In this document: positions 34,837 through 47,195 of the stretch, piece after piece
How the letters are laid out: each line of letters begins with the position of its first letter
Position numbering within the stretch: the stretch's first letter is position 1
Assembly (NCBI GenBank): GCA_051294375.1
Contig: CM119263.1
Coordinates: forward strand, 30,257,376 to 30,321,375
Direction: 5' to 3'
Length of the DNA stretch: 64,000 bases
From: Paraspadella gotoi
Lineage: Eukaryota > Chaetognatha
Translations under genes and position numbers: made by a program
Notes under the pieces: model-generated
What the model was told of the DNA's origin: nothing
Databases searched by the model: none
Seen by the model: the letters and a program-made list of their open reading frames with translations, nothing else

Positions 34837-36500
34837 AATACTGCAAGGGATGCAAGAAGACGGGATTGGCGGGCGGCGCCGGGCGCTCTTGGCCCCAGAC
34901 GGCGTCGACGAGGTTGAGAGGCGTCGCGACCAATCGATGTCCGGCGCTTTCGAGCTGTTGGGAGAGGGGCTTCCAGACATCCACCTAGAGGGGGGTGGAA
35001 GGGCGGTTGGGTTTGATAAGGCGTTGGGTTTTAATCCGTCTCACTCTCGCCGTCACCTTGTTTTTCGAGAAAACCTTTCTTTGCGCTCTTCTTCTTTTTA
35101 AATGTATTATATTTTACTTTGCATACAGCAGTAAAAGGATAGAAATGGTCTATTTTACTATCTTAAACAAAAATTTGATAGCAATTGAAAACTTATTAAA
35201 TTATTCGGGGTAAGTTTACTTTTCGACGACCGTAACCAACCTGAGCTACTTCCGGTCGGTTGTTTGTTAATCACATTACTTTTGTTTTCCCTCTCACGTC
35301 GAGTTTCAGTTTGCGCAATAAAATAAACATTAAATATTCATTTAAATCTTTGTTTCTTAATTTCTTTCTTTCATATTTTCGACATTTGTGTTAGCTAAAA
35401 AAAAAGCTATTTTTGCATATTTGTTTTATTTACAATTAATACTTTTATCGTAAATTTTTTGTTAATTAGCAAAAGAAAATCTTGAAAACATAATTTTGTA
35501 CGTTCTTTGTTCATTGGTTAGGGTTAAGGGTGGTTAAGGGTAGGGGCAATTACTGAATACTGCTTTGGGTAAAGGTTTGATGGGGTTAGGGGTGGTTAAG
35601 GTAGTTAGGGTTGGATAGGGTTAGGGGTGGTTAGGGCGAGGGGTAGTTTTCAAAAAAAAAATTAATTAAAAAAATTTTCTGCTCTTACCAGTATTTTTTT
35701 TTTCTTTTTTGCGTAACGAGATTACAATAAATCGCTCATAGTCAATTAGTCATAACATAAGAAACGAAAAACAACCGACCGCAAAATCCTGTCTCCAAAT
35801 ATATGCATTGTATTTGTATGCAATAGAAAACCTGCAGCAGATGGGGATCGACGCCGACGCGACCGCCTTCGCGGGGGAGAACTTCGCAGAGCCAATCGGC
35901 CTGAGTGGGCGTGCCCGGTTGACCGTCTTTCATTAAAATCCAACTGAGAAACCCAAGAAAAGCGGGAGATTTAAAAGACATTTCGACATTGCGACCAATA
36001 AGAGTCAAAACCTGTCGGGATCGAGCTGCTGATTGGCCTGTAAAAAGTAGCGCCCGTCCGTCCAGAGAGCCGCTTTCTCCGTCGTGACTATGACGGTTCC
36101 TGGTAAATGTCGTAGGGCTTTTTTTTAAAGCTAAAGAATTGATGAATAAATAAATGCAAAATATGTATGTATACTTGTGCTGATCCTAATTTGGAATCGT
36201 GTAAATATTGTTTTTTGTCATTCTCTCATTCTCGAGCCGAAATTTGCTTAAATGAAGCCTCCAAGACTAAGCCCTTTCTCTCTCACCGGCGGAACCCGTG
36301 AACCCTGAGACGAAGGCCCGTCGACAATCGCAGTCGGCGATGTACTCCGACTGGTGAGCGTCGCCGGAAGGGACGATGACGGCGTCGAGCGGCTCCGCCG
36401 CGGCACCGCTCGTTGGCCCGTTGCTGCCTTTGACGGCGCCGCTGCCGCCCCTCATCAACTGGCGCAGACGCGACAGGATGACAGCGTTTTTGGAAGCCAT
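28882..36500 (-). CDS. XPNPEP1: Xaa-Pro aminopeptidase 1 (aminopeptidase P), 15 exons
   Basis: Cytosolic M24B metallopeptidase that removes N-terminal residues before proline. Exons (approximate): 36500-36287, 36099-36012, 35943-35832, 34984-34834, 34738-34661, 34563-34443, 33936-33699, 33406-33232, 32976-32871, 32785-32714, 30215-30131, 30015-29949, 29881-29719, 29238-29106, 29037-28882. The sum divides by three and gives 652 residues, close to the usual animal length. The start is followed by [20 protein letters not shown], typical of the family. The two-metal site is complete: LDSGAQY (Asp) in exon 10, DGTTDVTRT (Asp) in exon 11, GTGHGVG (His) and SDEPG (Glu) in exon 13, and [10 protein letters not shown] (Glu) in exon 14. 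Intron 10 is about 2.5 kb and contains an entire transporter gene on the other strand. Intron 3 contains telomere-like repeats. Confidence 0.96.
30248..32638 (+). CDS. SLC49A3-like (MFSD7/FLVCR family) MFS transporter, nested in XPNPEP1
   Basis: Ten exons (approximate): 30248-30379, 30471-30651, 30803-31099, 31189-31405, 31517-31622, 31695-31865, 31935-32070, 32201-32280, 32361-32468, 32531-32638. Phases agree and the sum gives 511 residues. It is a major-facilitator protein with about twelve hydrophobic segments. The first, [19 protein letters not shown], is followed by [18 protein letters not shown]. The loop signature [15 protein letters not shown] and the later [12 protein letters not shown] and [12 protein letters not shown] match the SLC49 family, closest in my reading to SLC49A3. 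Substrates in the family include haem and choline; which applies here cannot be read from sequence. The gene lies wholly in intron 10 of XPNPEP1 in the opposite direction. Its ATG is about 33 bp from XPNPEP1 exon 11, so its promoter must overlap that exon. AATAAA occurs about 45 bp after the stop. Intron 2 carries an octamer-type motif 16 nt after the donor. Confidence 0.92.
34795..34830 (+). repeat. (CT)n microsatellite
   Basis: About 36 bp of CT directly abutting the donor of XPNPEP1 exon 4. On the gene strand the donor reads GTGAGAGA and runs into (GA)n. Confidence 0.92.
35513..35645 (+). repeat. Degenerate telomere-like (TTAGGG) tract
   Basis: About 130 bp containing repeated GGTTAGGG, GGGTTAGGG and GGGGTGGTTA units. 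They are irregular in length and lie in XPNPEP1 intron 3. The several closely spaced GGG runs could form a G-quadruplex. It looks like an interstitial telomeric-type repeat or a degraded minisatellite of similar composition. Confidence 0.7.
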
Positions 36501-36901
36501 GGATTTTTGTTTTTATTTTATTGTTGGTACTAATATTAGTTGTTCAAGGAATCGTTTGTTTTTTGTTTCTTTAATTTCCCTACATCTTTTTTTTGGGACT
36601 CTTTCATTCAGAGAAACAAATTTCTGTTTTGAGGCTAAAGAAAAACTCATTTGAAAATAGATTTTTTTTGTATTTTTTTAATTCTCGACCGCAAAAATAA
36701 ATCAACTGAACGCGAAACAAAATTCTAAAAAGAAAACTTCTAAAAACCCATTTCGTTTTTCTCCCCCAAAAAAGTTTTCTGAACAATGAAGCTTCGGCGA
36801 TCCCGACAATCTTCGACGACAAAGAATTCAACTACATTGACTACCCCCACTCCATCCCCTCCCCCTTCTTCCTCTCCCTTCTCTCTCGCGGTGCCATCTC
36901 C

Positions 36902-38482
36902 TTATTTGGAAGTGCTCTGCTTCTTGGGCTTTTCCGAAGTGGAATCGCGAAGAGAAGCGGACGAGCGGCGTCGAGACAGTTTTCGCTCTTTCTTCTCCTG
37001 AAAATCCAAAACAAAAACGTGCTTAGTTTAATTTATTCAATTTAGTTTGTGAATCTATAAAATATTAAATTAATTCATTAATAAAACCTTGTTAAAAGTG
37101 GCTGTTAAAATAAAAATAAAACTAAGAAAGCAAAATACAAAAAAAATATGAGAAATAATCTAAACTTCTGCAATATGCAAAGTAGATTCTTGAAGAACTC
37201 GACCTTATTTGAAATGAACCATAAGTTATTCCACCTCTACATTACACAATAGACGCTCATAACGGATTCTCCCCTTTTCACCTTTTGCCGGATAGCCAAG
37301 AGCTTGGCGTAGTCGTTGGCCTCCTGCTTGGCCTTAGCCACGCGCGCCCGCTTCTGGGCCTTGGCGCGACGGGCGCGTTGAAGAACGAGCGGCGTTATGA
37401 GGCGTTGGATCTTGGGCGCCTTCGTCTTGGGTTTGTCTTGACCCTCCTTTAGTTTCAAGGGTCTGTCGGGAGACAAGGAGAAAGCAATGTAGGAATCGTG
37501 TTCCACACTCAAAATGGTAAGTTGTATCTGACGGTCCTTACCTTCTGACGACGTATTGTCGAACGTCGTCCTCTTTGCTCAAGTTAAATAATTTTCTGAT
37601 CTTTCCCGCTCTCTTCGGGCCCAAGCGACGGGGAATCGTCGTGTCGGTCAAACCTTAGCGTAAAAGAAATTAGTAATATTTTACAAATAACTTGATAACA
37701 TTATATAAAGCGTATTGTTTGTTATATTTGAGAGACAAAAACTATTATGAAAATATCTCAATTTTTCTTACCCGGAATTTCTCCTTCTCCCTTCTTGGCG
37801 ATGATCAAATGAAGAACGGAAAGATTAGAGTCAACGATGCACCTGTCAAAAAGCAAATGGTTGCACCTGTAGCGTCACCGACTAAAACAAAAACCTTGAC
37901 GAAATACAAGCGAAATCATCTTTGGTAAAAACTGACCCCCTGACGCTCCTGCGGTGTCGCTGTCCGTCCCTCCGCGGTCGGTAACACTTGTGATTTTCTC
38001 CCAGCAGCAGCCTCACTCGCCCGTTGGTCAGGACGCCCTGCATCATGGGGAATCCCTGCTTGTCGTTGCCTCCGCCGATGCGAAAGACGTAACCCTGATT
38101 AAAAAAAAGGAAGGAAGAATTTTTTATATTGATTTTGTCAAGCTTTGTCAAGTAATAAATTAATGAATATCATTTTAATATTGTTATTGTATTCGAAAGA
38201 ATTGGGGCGCAGTCCACATGAGAACCTCGTCACACCCGATCCGAAATTTGCTTTCCTTCCGTTGACGACCGACTCGGCGATGGGAGACGCCAAGCCGGTG
38301 CTTTTATTGGAAGGCCTCACCAATCTATCAATCAATGGACTCACCTTCCACTCGTCCCCGAGCGAGTCGCCCGGAACCTCCTGCGCCATCTTCTTGTCGA
38401 AGAAGACGCGGAGTTTCTTGTCGTCTTCGATCTCTATGAGCTTCTGACATCCCGTCGCCGGGTAAGCGATGTTCAACTTCAT
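36902..38482 (-). CDS. RPS6: 40S ribosomal protein S6 (eS6), 6 exons
   Basis: Small-subunit ribosomal protein and S6-kinase substrate. Exons (approximate): 38482-38345, 38094-37937, 37842-37772, 37653-37542, 37462-37282, 36997-36902. The sum gives 251 residues (249 in human). It starts [17 protein letters not shown]. Conserved blocks include [33 protein letters not shown] and [15 protein letters not shown]. The last exon carries [13 protein letters not shown], the C-terminal basic and serine-rich segment phosphorylated by S6K/RSK in animals. The human-type intron right after the ATG is absent: the first exon encodes about 46 residues. Intron 5 holds an octamer-type motif at about 37165-37188. 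Confidence 0.97.
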
Positions 38483-38822
38483 TGTTAAAAACCCAGTTTT
38501 TTTAAAACTTTTTACATATATAAACTAGAATCGTAAATTGGGAGAAAAAAGTATCACTTAAAATACGTCGATGGAAAAAAACGATTTTTTTAAAAATTTT
38601 AGCAAATTAACGGAATTTTAACAGAAACGATAAATTTTCGGGTTTTTTTTAAATGCATTTTTGACGTAAAAGTAGTAATGTTGAAATTTTAAAAGTATAA
38701 AGTGTCGTAAACTTGGTCGACTCTTTGAACGCGAAAGAGTTTTCATCTTCGTCGCGATAAAAAAATCCACAGAAAGCGAAGCCACTCGATCCTCAAGGAT
38801 TCGCTTCCGCCGATCGCTTCTT

Positions 38823-41800
38823 TTAAACTTTGAAGCCTCGGCTCTTTCTGCGTCCGCGGGCGCGTTCGAACTTGCGACCCTTGGAGCGAACGCGAGGACG
38901 CGTGCTGGAGTGGGGTTGACCGGGCGCCTTGCCGAAGTAGCGCGTCGAAGTGCGGGCGTTTCGGCAGCCCTAAGGAAACGAGAGAGAAAAATTAGTAGGG
39001 TATTAGTTAGTTAATTATTAAATTTAAATATTACTTTCGCTAATTCACAAGTTTATTGGCAATTTTAGCAAAAAGTAAACAAATTCAGTTTCGTTTTAGT
39101 TTTTCTTCTCCAACTCGACTCACCTGCATCAAGACGGTGTTTTGTCCCTTGGGCGCCTTCAACGCCAACTGGTCAAAGGTCAGCAGTTCTCCGCCGGCTT
39201 TGAGGATGCGTTCGCGAGCGCGCGCCGTGACATGCAGCGCACACAGCGTCAACTTGGGGACTTTGAGAAGACGAAGGTCGTCGGTGATGGTGCCGACGAT
39301 GACGGCGGTCTTTCCGTCACGACCTTTTCGGGTGTCAAGCGAATTCAAGTTACCATTTGATTCATAAATCTTTTTACGCCATTACATAAAAATTTTAGCG
39401 TAAAGATTCAAATCAAAGCAAAAGAATTATAATTAAAGCATTTGTTTACTTAAGGGAACCCAGTGATCGAGGGGGGTCAGGGGGGTAAAAGGCTGATATC
39501 ATAACGTTTGCCCTCAAACTCCCCGATTCCAAAAATGTAATTCTTTCTTCTCTAGTCCAATGGGAAAGTGGTCAAAAAATTCGATGTTGTCAGCTCGCCT
39601 ATTTTTGTTTAAAAATTCGGTAAGGGGCAAATCTTTTCCAAGTTTCAATTTTTTTTCACATAAAGATGGTATAGAATTTTTTTTTTGTTTCCAACTTTAC
39701 ACTAAAAATTAATTCTTGAATCCGACAATGACGACAACGAACATAACGAAAAAGACGAAAAAGACAAAAACCAATAGAATAGAGATGACGAAAACGACGG
39801 CGAAGACGAAAAAATGGATAACAAAACAAAAACAACGACGAAACGTCGACGACGAAATGATAACAAAGACGACAACAACAACAAAAACGATGATGAAAGC
39901 AACAACAGACGATGACAACAACGATGAAGACGACAACGACGAAGATGACAACAATAACAACAACAATGAAACAACGACAAAGACGACAACAAAAACATCA
40001 AAGACGACGACAACAATAACGATGACAAAAACGAAAACTCCGAAAACGACAACGAAGACGACAACAAACGACGACGAAAACGACAAAAAACAAAGAGCGA
40101 AAAACGGACGACGAAAATGAAGGCGAAGACCATGACAAAAAAATATGACAAAGTAAAAAGACAAAGAGTACGGCAGCAAAAAAGAGAGAGAGAAAGAAAG
40201 AAGAAAGAGAGAGAAAGAAGAGAACTCGGAAAGAGAGGTTTCAAATTTAAGCAAGCAGCGGGATTTAGTTGACTGTTGATTCTCTCTCTCTCTTCTCTCT
40301 TTCTCTCTCTCTTTCTCTCCGACGTAAACAGATTCCAAAAGTACAGATTAATAAGTTAATCATTGACATTGTGATTGTGATGACGAAAACGACAAAACAA
40401 TAACAAAAAATACAGTGAATATGACGAAAAAAAAGTTGAGAAAACGACGACGAAGAGGAAGACAAAACCGACAACGAAAAGACAAGAAAGAGAAAACGAC
40501 GACGAAGAGGAAGACAAAACGACAACGAAAAAGACAAAGAAGACGAAAACGACGACGAAGAGGAAGACAAACCGACAACGAAAAAGACAAAGAAGACGAA
40601 AACACGACGAAGACGACGACGAAAAGATGAGCCGAAACAACGAAGATGAAAACGATGGTGAAGATGACGGCAAAGACGAATTCATAAACACTTCAATGAT
40701 TTTTTATTATAAATTTTTTGACATAGTGGTAATAACCTTTCTTTTTCGTTGTTATGTGTATTAGAGGCAATTTGGTTTCCTCACCACTTGACCACTATTC
40801 TTTCTCAACTCTGTGTGGGAAACTTTGCCTATCACTCTCTCTTGTAGAGAAAGCCCCGACAGACCGACCAAGTATTGACGGACGAAGGACGAGAGACCGA
40901 GTTCGTCGGACTGACCAGTGACCGGACTGATATTGACCGTACGACTCATTCGCACTCTCTCTCTTTCTTCTCTCTTACCGGTTTCTCCCGCCCTTTCTCT
41001 CTAATACTTTCCTTGGACAAGACCAGACAGACCGAGTTTAGTTCACTTTGATCACGATTTGTTTACGATTTTCTTTGGACACAAACTATTTTCTCCGGAT
41101 TTTTTGTACGATTTTTTGCTTGATTCACGTCGGATTTTCTGCTCGATTTACTGCTCGATTATATTCCATTTACATTTATATTTCGTCTCATTATTTGGTT
41201 CCAGTTTCGAGTCTTTTCTCTTCGAGATATTTTCGACTTTCGAGATCCGTCAGATTTACGTTTACTTCTCTCTCACGACGAGCCACGCCTACCTCGCGAC
41301 GCGGGAGAGCCAAGTCTCTCTACACTCTCTCTCACTCTCTCTCCCTTCTTTCACACAAAAAACTGTCTAACAATTCACAAATTATTTGATGCTGATGAAG
41401 GCTTGCATTCCAAGCCGAAACGTTTCGAAACGTTTCTTTGAAATAAAAATTTGTTGTAAACTGAAACCAAATTGCCTATAAATTTATTATAGATAGAGAT
41501 GAGAGAGAAAGAAAAACATAAAATTATGATAAAATCAACATGCTATTTCAATTTTATTATCAATTCAATTTTGAAATTCAGCCCTGCAGACGTATTTTTC
41601 TGACTTTTAGGAACTCAAATGATTCCAACAAAGACGAAGACGACGACGAACTCTTTGTACTCTGTACCCTTAGTGCCGTAGTACTGTAGTGGTTTTTCTG
41701 TTTGAAAAATTGATTAAGAATTAAATGTTATTCATTCACTGTTTACTAACTTTACAATAGCATTTCAGTTTCAAAAACGGCATATTATAGTTGAAATTTG

Positions 41801-43264
41801 TCCAGTTTTTTTCGTTTGATGTTGAGTTCATCACTTTCCGTCTGGGCCACTTCGTAAGCTGATTATTTTTTTTTCTCAAAAAACAAAAAAAATTTAAAAA
41901 AATCAGGAATGGATAAAAATTTAAGGTATGGAAAAATTTTAATTAAAGTTTCTTTTAAAGTCAAATCATTAATTGGATCAAAGTGTAACCTCTAACATTA
42001 GTACAAGTATAAGAAGAAGGGAAGCGCTCTTTATCTCTCCTAGAATTCAATCTGTTGTGAACAAGAGTCAAAGGAAACCGGAAAGATATTTCAGGGGTCA
42101 TGAAAAATGTTTACCAAATGAAATAACATCCTTGTTCCAATTTTAAGAGGGATTTGGTTTTTTTTTCTGTACTTTCCTGTGCGTTTCTGAAAAATATAAT
42201 ACCACCATTAAAATTCCTTTATTAAAGGAGGCCCAGACGCAAGAATTCTGCTTTCTGCATTAAAAAATAAAAATTCGAAATTCATGGAAAAATGACTTCC
42301 CAAGTGAAAGTAAGAGAATGGAGGGTATCAGTATTTAGGGGAGATCAATTAAAAAATTTTCCAATAAATATCTCGTCCTTGTTCGAATTGCAACAAGGAG
42401 ATGAGAATTTTTTCTCCACTTTCCCGCGCGAAGAAAAATTAATGACTATCACCATTCGAATTCCTTTAATGATAGACCCTTAAGCTTATGATATCATTTT
42501 TATCACTGGGTCCCCTTAAGCCTTGTTTTGAATTTTTTGTTTCCAGCTCATCTACAACTCTCTTTGAAGCCCAATATTGTTTAAATTCCATCCCAAAATT
42601 CAAACTTGTTCTCGGCAATATGAAAATGAAAAGTTTATTTTTTTTTATAAATAAAAGATGGAGGATAAAAAAAAATTGACCGAGAAAAAATAATAGTAAA
42701 TCAAATGGCCAGAAGACAGAAGCCAAAAGCCAACGATTGTTTATAGATTTTGAAAGAACAATGGAGGCAAAGAGGAGGAGGAGGAAGAGGAGGAAGAGAA
42801 GAAAAAGAAGACGACGACGACGACGACGAAGAAGCCGCGAAAAAAAAGACAATATCCGACGCGACGCTTTCGAATCAACTACCCTGGCTTCCAAACATTC
42901 GGTATCTCACGGTGGCTTCGCAAAAAAAGTTTCCCTCTCTGATTCACCAAACGCCTCACCTTTCTCGAGTCTCGACTTACCCGGTTTCTTCATCATCCTG
43001 GAGACGCGAGCGATGGACATCGGCGGGCGGTTGACGCGGCTCATGTAGAGACGCTTGAGGACCACCTGAGGGGGTGATTGGTTCTCGGTTAGATTCGATT
43101 AGCGGTGATTGGTGAATTGATTGAATCACCTTGTTGAACTTGGACTCGGTCCTTCTGGCCAAGAACCGGTAGAGCTTGACGAGCAGACGGAGATAGATGT
43201 CCTTGCTTTTCGGTTCCGTCCGTCTCGACTTCCTCATGTACTTGTGACTGATGTCGACTCCCAT
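38823..43264 (-). CDS. RPL18: 60S ribosomal protein L18 (eL18), 4 exons with a 3.7-kb intron
   Basis: Large-subunit ribosomal protein. Exons (approximate): 43264-43130, 43065-42981, 39323-39124, 38969-38823. The sum gives 188 residues, the same as human. Exon 1 starts [20 protein letters not shown] and contains [18 protein letters not shown]. Exon 2 ends MMKKPG and joins [16 protein letters not shown] in exon 3. The C-terminus reads [20 protein letters not shown]. Intron 2 (about 42980-39324) is unusually long for this gene-dense stretch. It holds a T-poor simple-sequence tract, a hammerhead-like inserted element and AT-rich sequence. The acceptor of exon 3 lacks a good pyrimidine tract (gacacccgaaaag) but is the only one restoring the conserved junction. 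Confidence 0.96.
39715..40690 (+). repeat. T-depleted GAC/AAC/GAA cryptic simple-sequence tract
   Basis: Two blocks (about 39715-40260 and 40375-40685) are made almost wholly of A, C and G on the plus strand, with imperfect GACGAAAACGAC and ACAACAACAA motifs, and are separated by a (CT)n stretch. The second block has a roughly 60-bp unit (GACGAAGAGGAAGACAAAAC) repeated three times. Long frames on both strands (Thr/Lys-rich, or Val/Phe/Ser-rich) are compositional. Confidence 0.85.
40764..41478 (+). mobile_element. Inverted-repeat-bounded insertion carrying a hammerhead-like 3' end
   Basis: The 15-mer AGGCAATTTGGTTTC (about 40764-40778) recurs inverted as GAAACCAAATTGCCT (about 41463-41477). 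The roughly 715 bp between have no coding potential but show pyrimidine-rich stretches. The 3' end has a hammerhead-ribozyme-like motif at 41392-41435. It is antisense in RPL18 intron 2. This organisation suggests a short non-autonomous retroelement (Penelope-like remnant or retrozyme-like). Confidence 0.6.
41384..41445 (+). ncRNA. Hammerhead-ribozyme-like motif A
   Basis: The core CTGATGA (about 41392-41398) is followed by stem II GGCTT-GCATTCC-AAGCC and then GAAAC (about 41417-41421). Next is a perfect short palindrome, ACGTTTCGAAACGT, as stem III, ending GTT at the expected cleavage position. There is one extra A between CTGATGA and stem II compared with the textbook core. Flanking ATTATTT and AAATAAA could pair as an open stem I. 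Short-stem-III hammerheads of this kind are known from the terminal repeats of Penelope-like elements. Confidence 0.6.
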
Positions 43265-43733
43265 TTTCGACACTTGGACTACTATCCCTCTTTACTTTAT
43301 TTTAAGTCCTCCTTTTTTAAACTTAATATTTTCTTAACAAATCTAGCAAAGGCGTTTTGAATAGGAAAAAAGAATTATCCATTATTTTTTTATAAATTAA
43401 TTATCGCTTCCAATTTTTTTTCAAAAACATAACATTTAGGGAAAAGACAACCAAAAAAATCCCCGCGGAAATCGAAAGAGAACGATTATTTTTGATGGCG
43501 ATACACCCCCCCGCTACTCCCCCCCCCCACATTCGGACTGCGACGACGAGAATCGTAACAAGAGACGCAGACGAAGATGCAAATCAAGATGACATTGGAA
43601 ATGCAGTCAAGTCTACTGCCTGGAAATGCAGTCAAGTCTACTGCCGTGAAATGCAGTCGAGGGCGAAACGAATACGATCAAGATCACTTCTCAAAAAAAA
43701 GATCAAGATCGTGAGTCCCCCTCGCGTGGAGTC

Positions 43734-44860
43734 TTATTCCGAGTCGACGTTGACAGTGTGGAGGCCTTTGAAGGAGGTCGTGGGCACGTGGGTCACGTAG
43801 GTGTAGAGTTTGTGGACGCTGTCTTCGTCCTCGTTACGTTTGCGGGCCAATCTGTGGAATAAGAGATGGTCACGATTGTAATTTGTTGTTATTGGCAAAG
43901 ATTATCGGAGGCTTTGAGAGACTGACCTGACCCTGACTCTGACCGGGACGCCCTTGACGCCTTTAGACCAGAGATGCTTGTTGAGGCGAGTGTCGATGCG
44001 AACGTCCGACGTGCCCATCTGCTTGACGGCGAATTCCCGGACAGCCTGAGAGAAAGGGGTAATAGGGGAGAGAGAGGGAAGGAAAGTGAGTCGTAATGGG
44101 GCTGAGAAAGAAAGATTTTTCTAATCCTCTGCTGCTCAGAGAATTAAAAAGAATTTTAAAGATGTCAAGAAAAATGAGTTTTAAATACAGTTCTAAAAAT
44201 ACCCTAACCACAAAAATATTAAAATAAGGCCTTTCGAGTACAAAGCAGAGAGTTTTTATTTTATAACGATATTGAAGAGACAGTAATAATTGTTGTGTTA
44301 GTGACAGAACCGTTCAATATAAGCAATTTCTGAGCTTTGGATCAGGCTGTAAGTGTAACACCGTGTTACAGGCGGGTTAATCGCCCTGTCAGTCATAACT
44401 GCTAGGCGACCACCGGGCTAGAACCCCGGACCTTTGGGTTGGGAGGCGAATGACTTGCCTCCGGCACCAATGGCCGCTGATGATTGATTGGTGGATTTTA
44501 GTCCACCATAATATATATATATGTGTACGAATTCCGAAACAACGAAAAGAAAGGAAATTACATAAAATAAAGCCATATAACTTTTTTTGATAAAAATAGA
44601 AAAATCATGCGAAACGAAGAAAGATTTAACATAAAACGCCATTGAAACAAATTATTCTACGTCTCGAAACAAATTACTTCAATATGCAAATGAGATTTTT
44701 AGGATCAAGGTGCCGTGAATCCAACCTTGATGGCCCTGGGCGCCCTCTTCTTGGAGCCGATCCCGAAGATCCTCTTGTGAAGGTGGACCGTGTACTCGCG
44801 AGTGACGACCTCGTTGATGGCGCTCTTCCGTTGTCGCTCGCTCTTCTTCGCCGCAGGCAT
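43734..44860 (-). CDS. RPL31: 60S ribosomal protein L31 (eL31), 3 exons
   Basis: Large-subunit ribosomal protein near the polypeptide exit tunnel. Exons (approximate): 44860-44726, 44045-43927, 43851-43734. The sum gives 123 residues (125 in human). Conserved blocks: [64 protein letters not shown] and the C-terminal LHTVNVDSE. Intron 1 contains a second copy of the tRNA-Arg SINE (about 44270-44510) and an octamer-type motif about 30 nt after the donor. The spacing to RPL18 (470 bp) and to KRR1 (280 bp) is short and all are co-directional. Confidence 0.97.
44270..44510 (-). mobile_element. tRNA-Arg(CCU)-derived SINE, copy 2
   Basis: Minus-strand copy of the element at 25889-26128. The 72-nt tRNA-like head lies at about 44406-44477 with intact acceptor arms and T arm. 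The same leading palindrome GGTGGAC-TAAA-ATCCACC is present, with the same tail ending near CTGTCTCTTCAATAT. The copies differ by scattered substitutions and small indels, so they are separate old insertions. The copy lies in the same direction as its host, RPL31 intron 1. Confidence 0.85.
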
Positions 44861-45142
44861 TTTTAGTTTTAAAAGTTTATCCCTTAAATTTAAATCTGAA
44901 GATACGCCAAAAAAAAAATGTACCAATTTCATAAGGGGGGGAATGAGGAATCATTTCGGTAAATGGCGTTTGATGCCTAAAACGTAACAAATAATCCAAA
45001 ACGAAATAGAAAGATGGCGACACAGAGAACATTATAAAGATTTAAAGTTCATTAAAAATTTAAATTATAAAAAATGGGCAAAAATGAAAATAGCCACAAG
45101 ATGAAACGCGACATCACAATAAAACAATCACAAAAATATCAA

Positions 45143-46904
<1,762 letters not shown>

Positions 46905-47195
46905 CTTTCAATTTTAGAAAATAGTCGCTCGAATATTTTCATTCAAATTAACATTTCTTTTCGCCAAAAAAAAATGCGCTAGATTTAAATAACGAACTGA
47001 CAAATTGGGACTAGTCGAGTTTTTGAAAAAGACGAGAAAAGGAGGGAGAGAAAAGCAGAGAAAGGTTAGTAAAGTTAGCGTTCGTTGACGGCCAAGTAAT
47101 TAGCGTTAGAGATCTCGAGTCAGGCCCTCGAAGTTAACCATGTCTCAATGTTCTCTTCTATCACCATTTCTTCTTCATCCTCCTCCTCTTCCTCC

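Noticed and set aside
39702-40691. Val/Phe/Ser-rich frames up to 209 aa and Thr/Lys-rich frames
   Set aside because: The T-depleted tract gives open frames on both strands by composition; it lies inside an RPL18 intron.
42292-42483. 63-aa plus-strand frame in RPL18 intron 2
   Set aside because: There is no recognisable domain. A diverged copy of the same sequence just upstream (about 42060-42240) is not open, so it is probably a repeat remnant.
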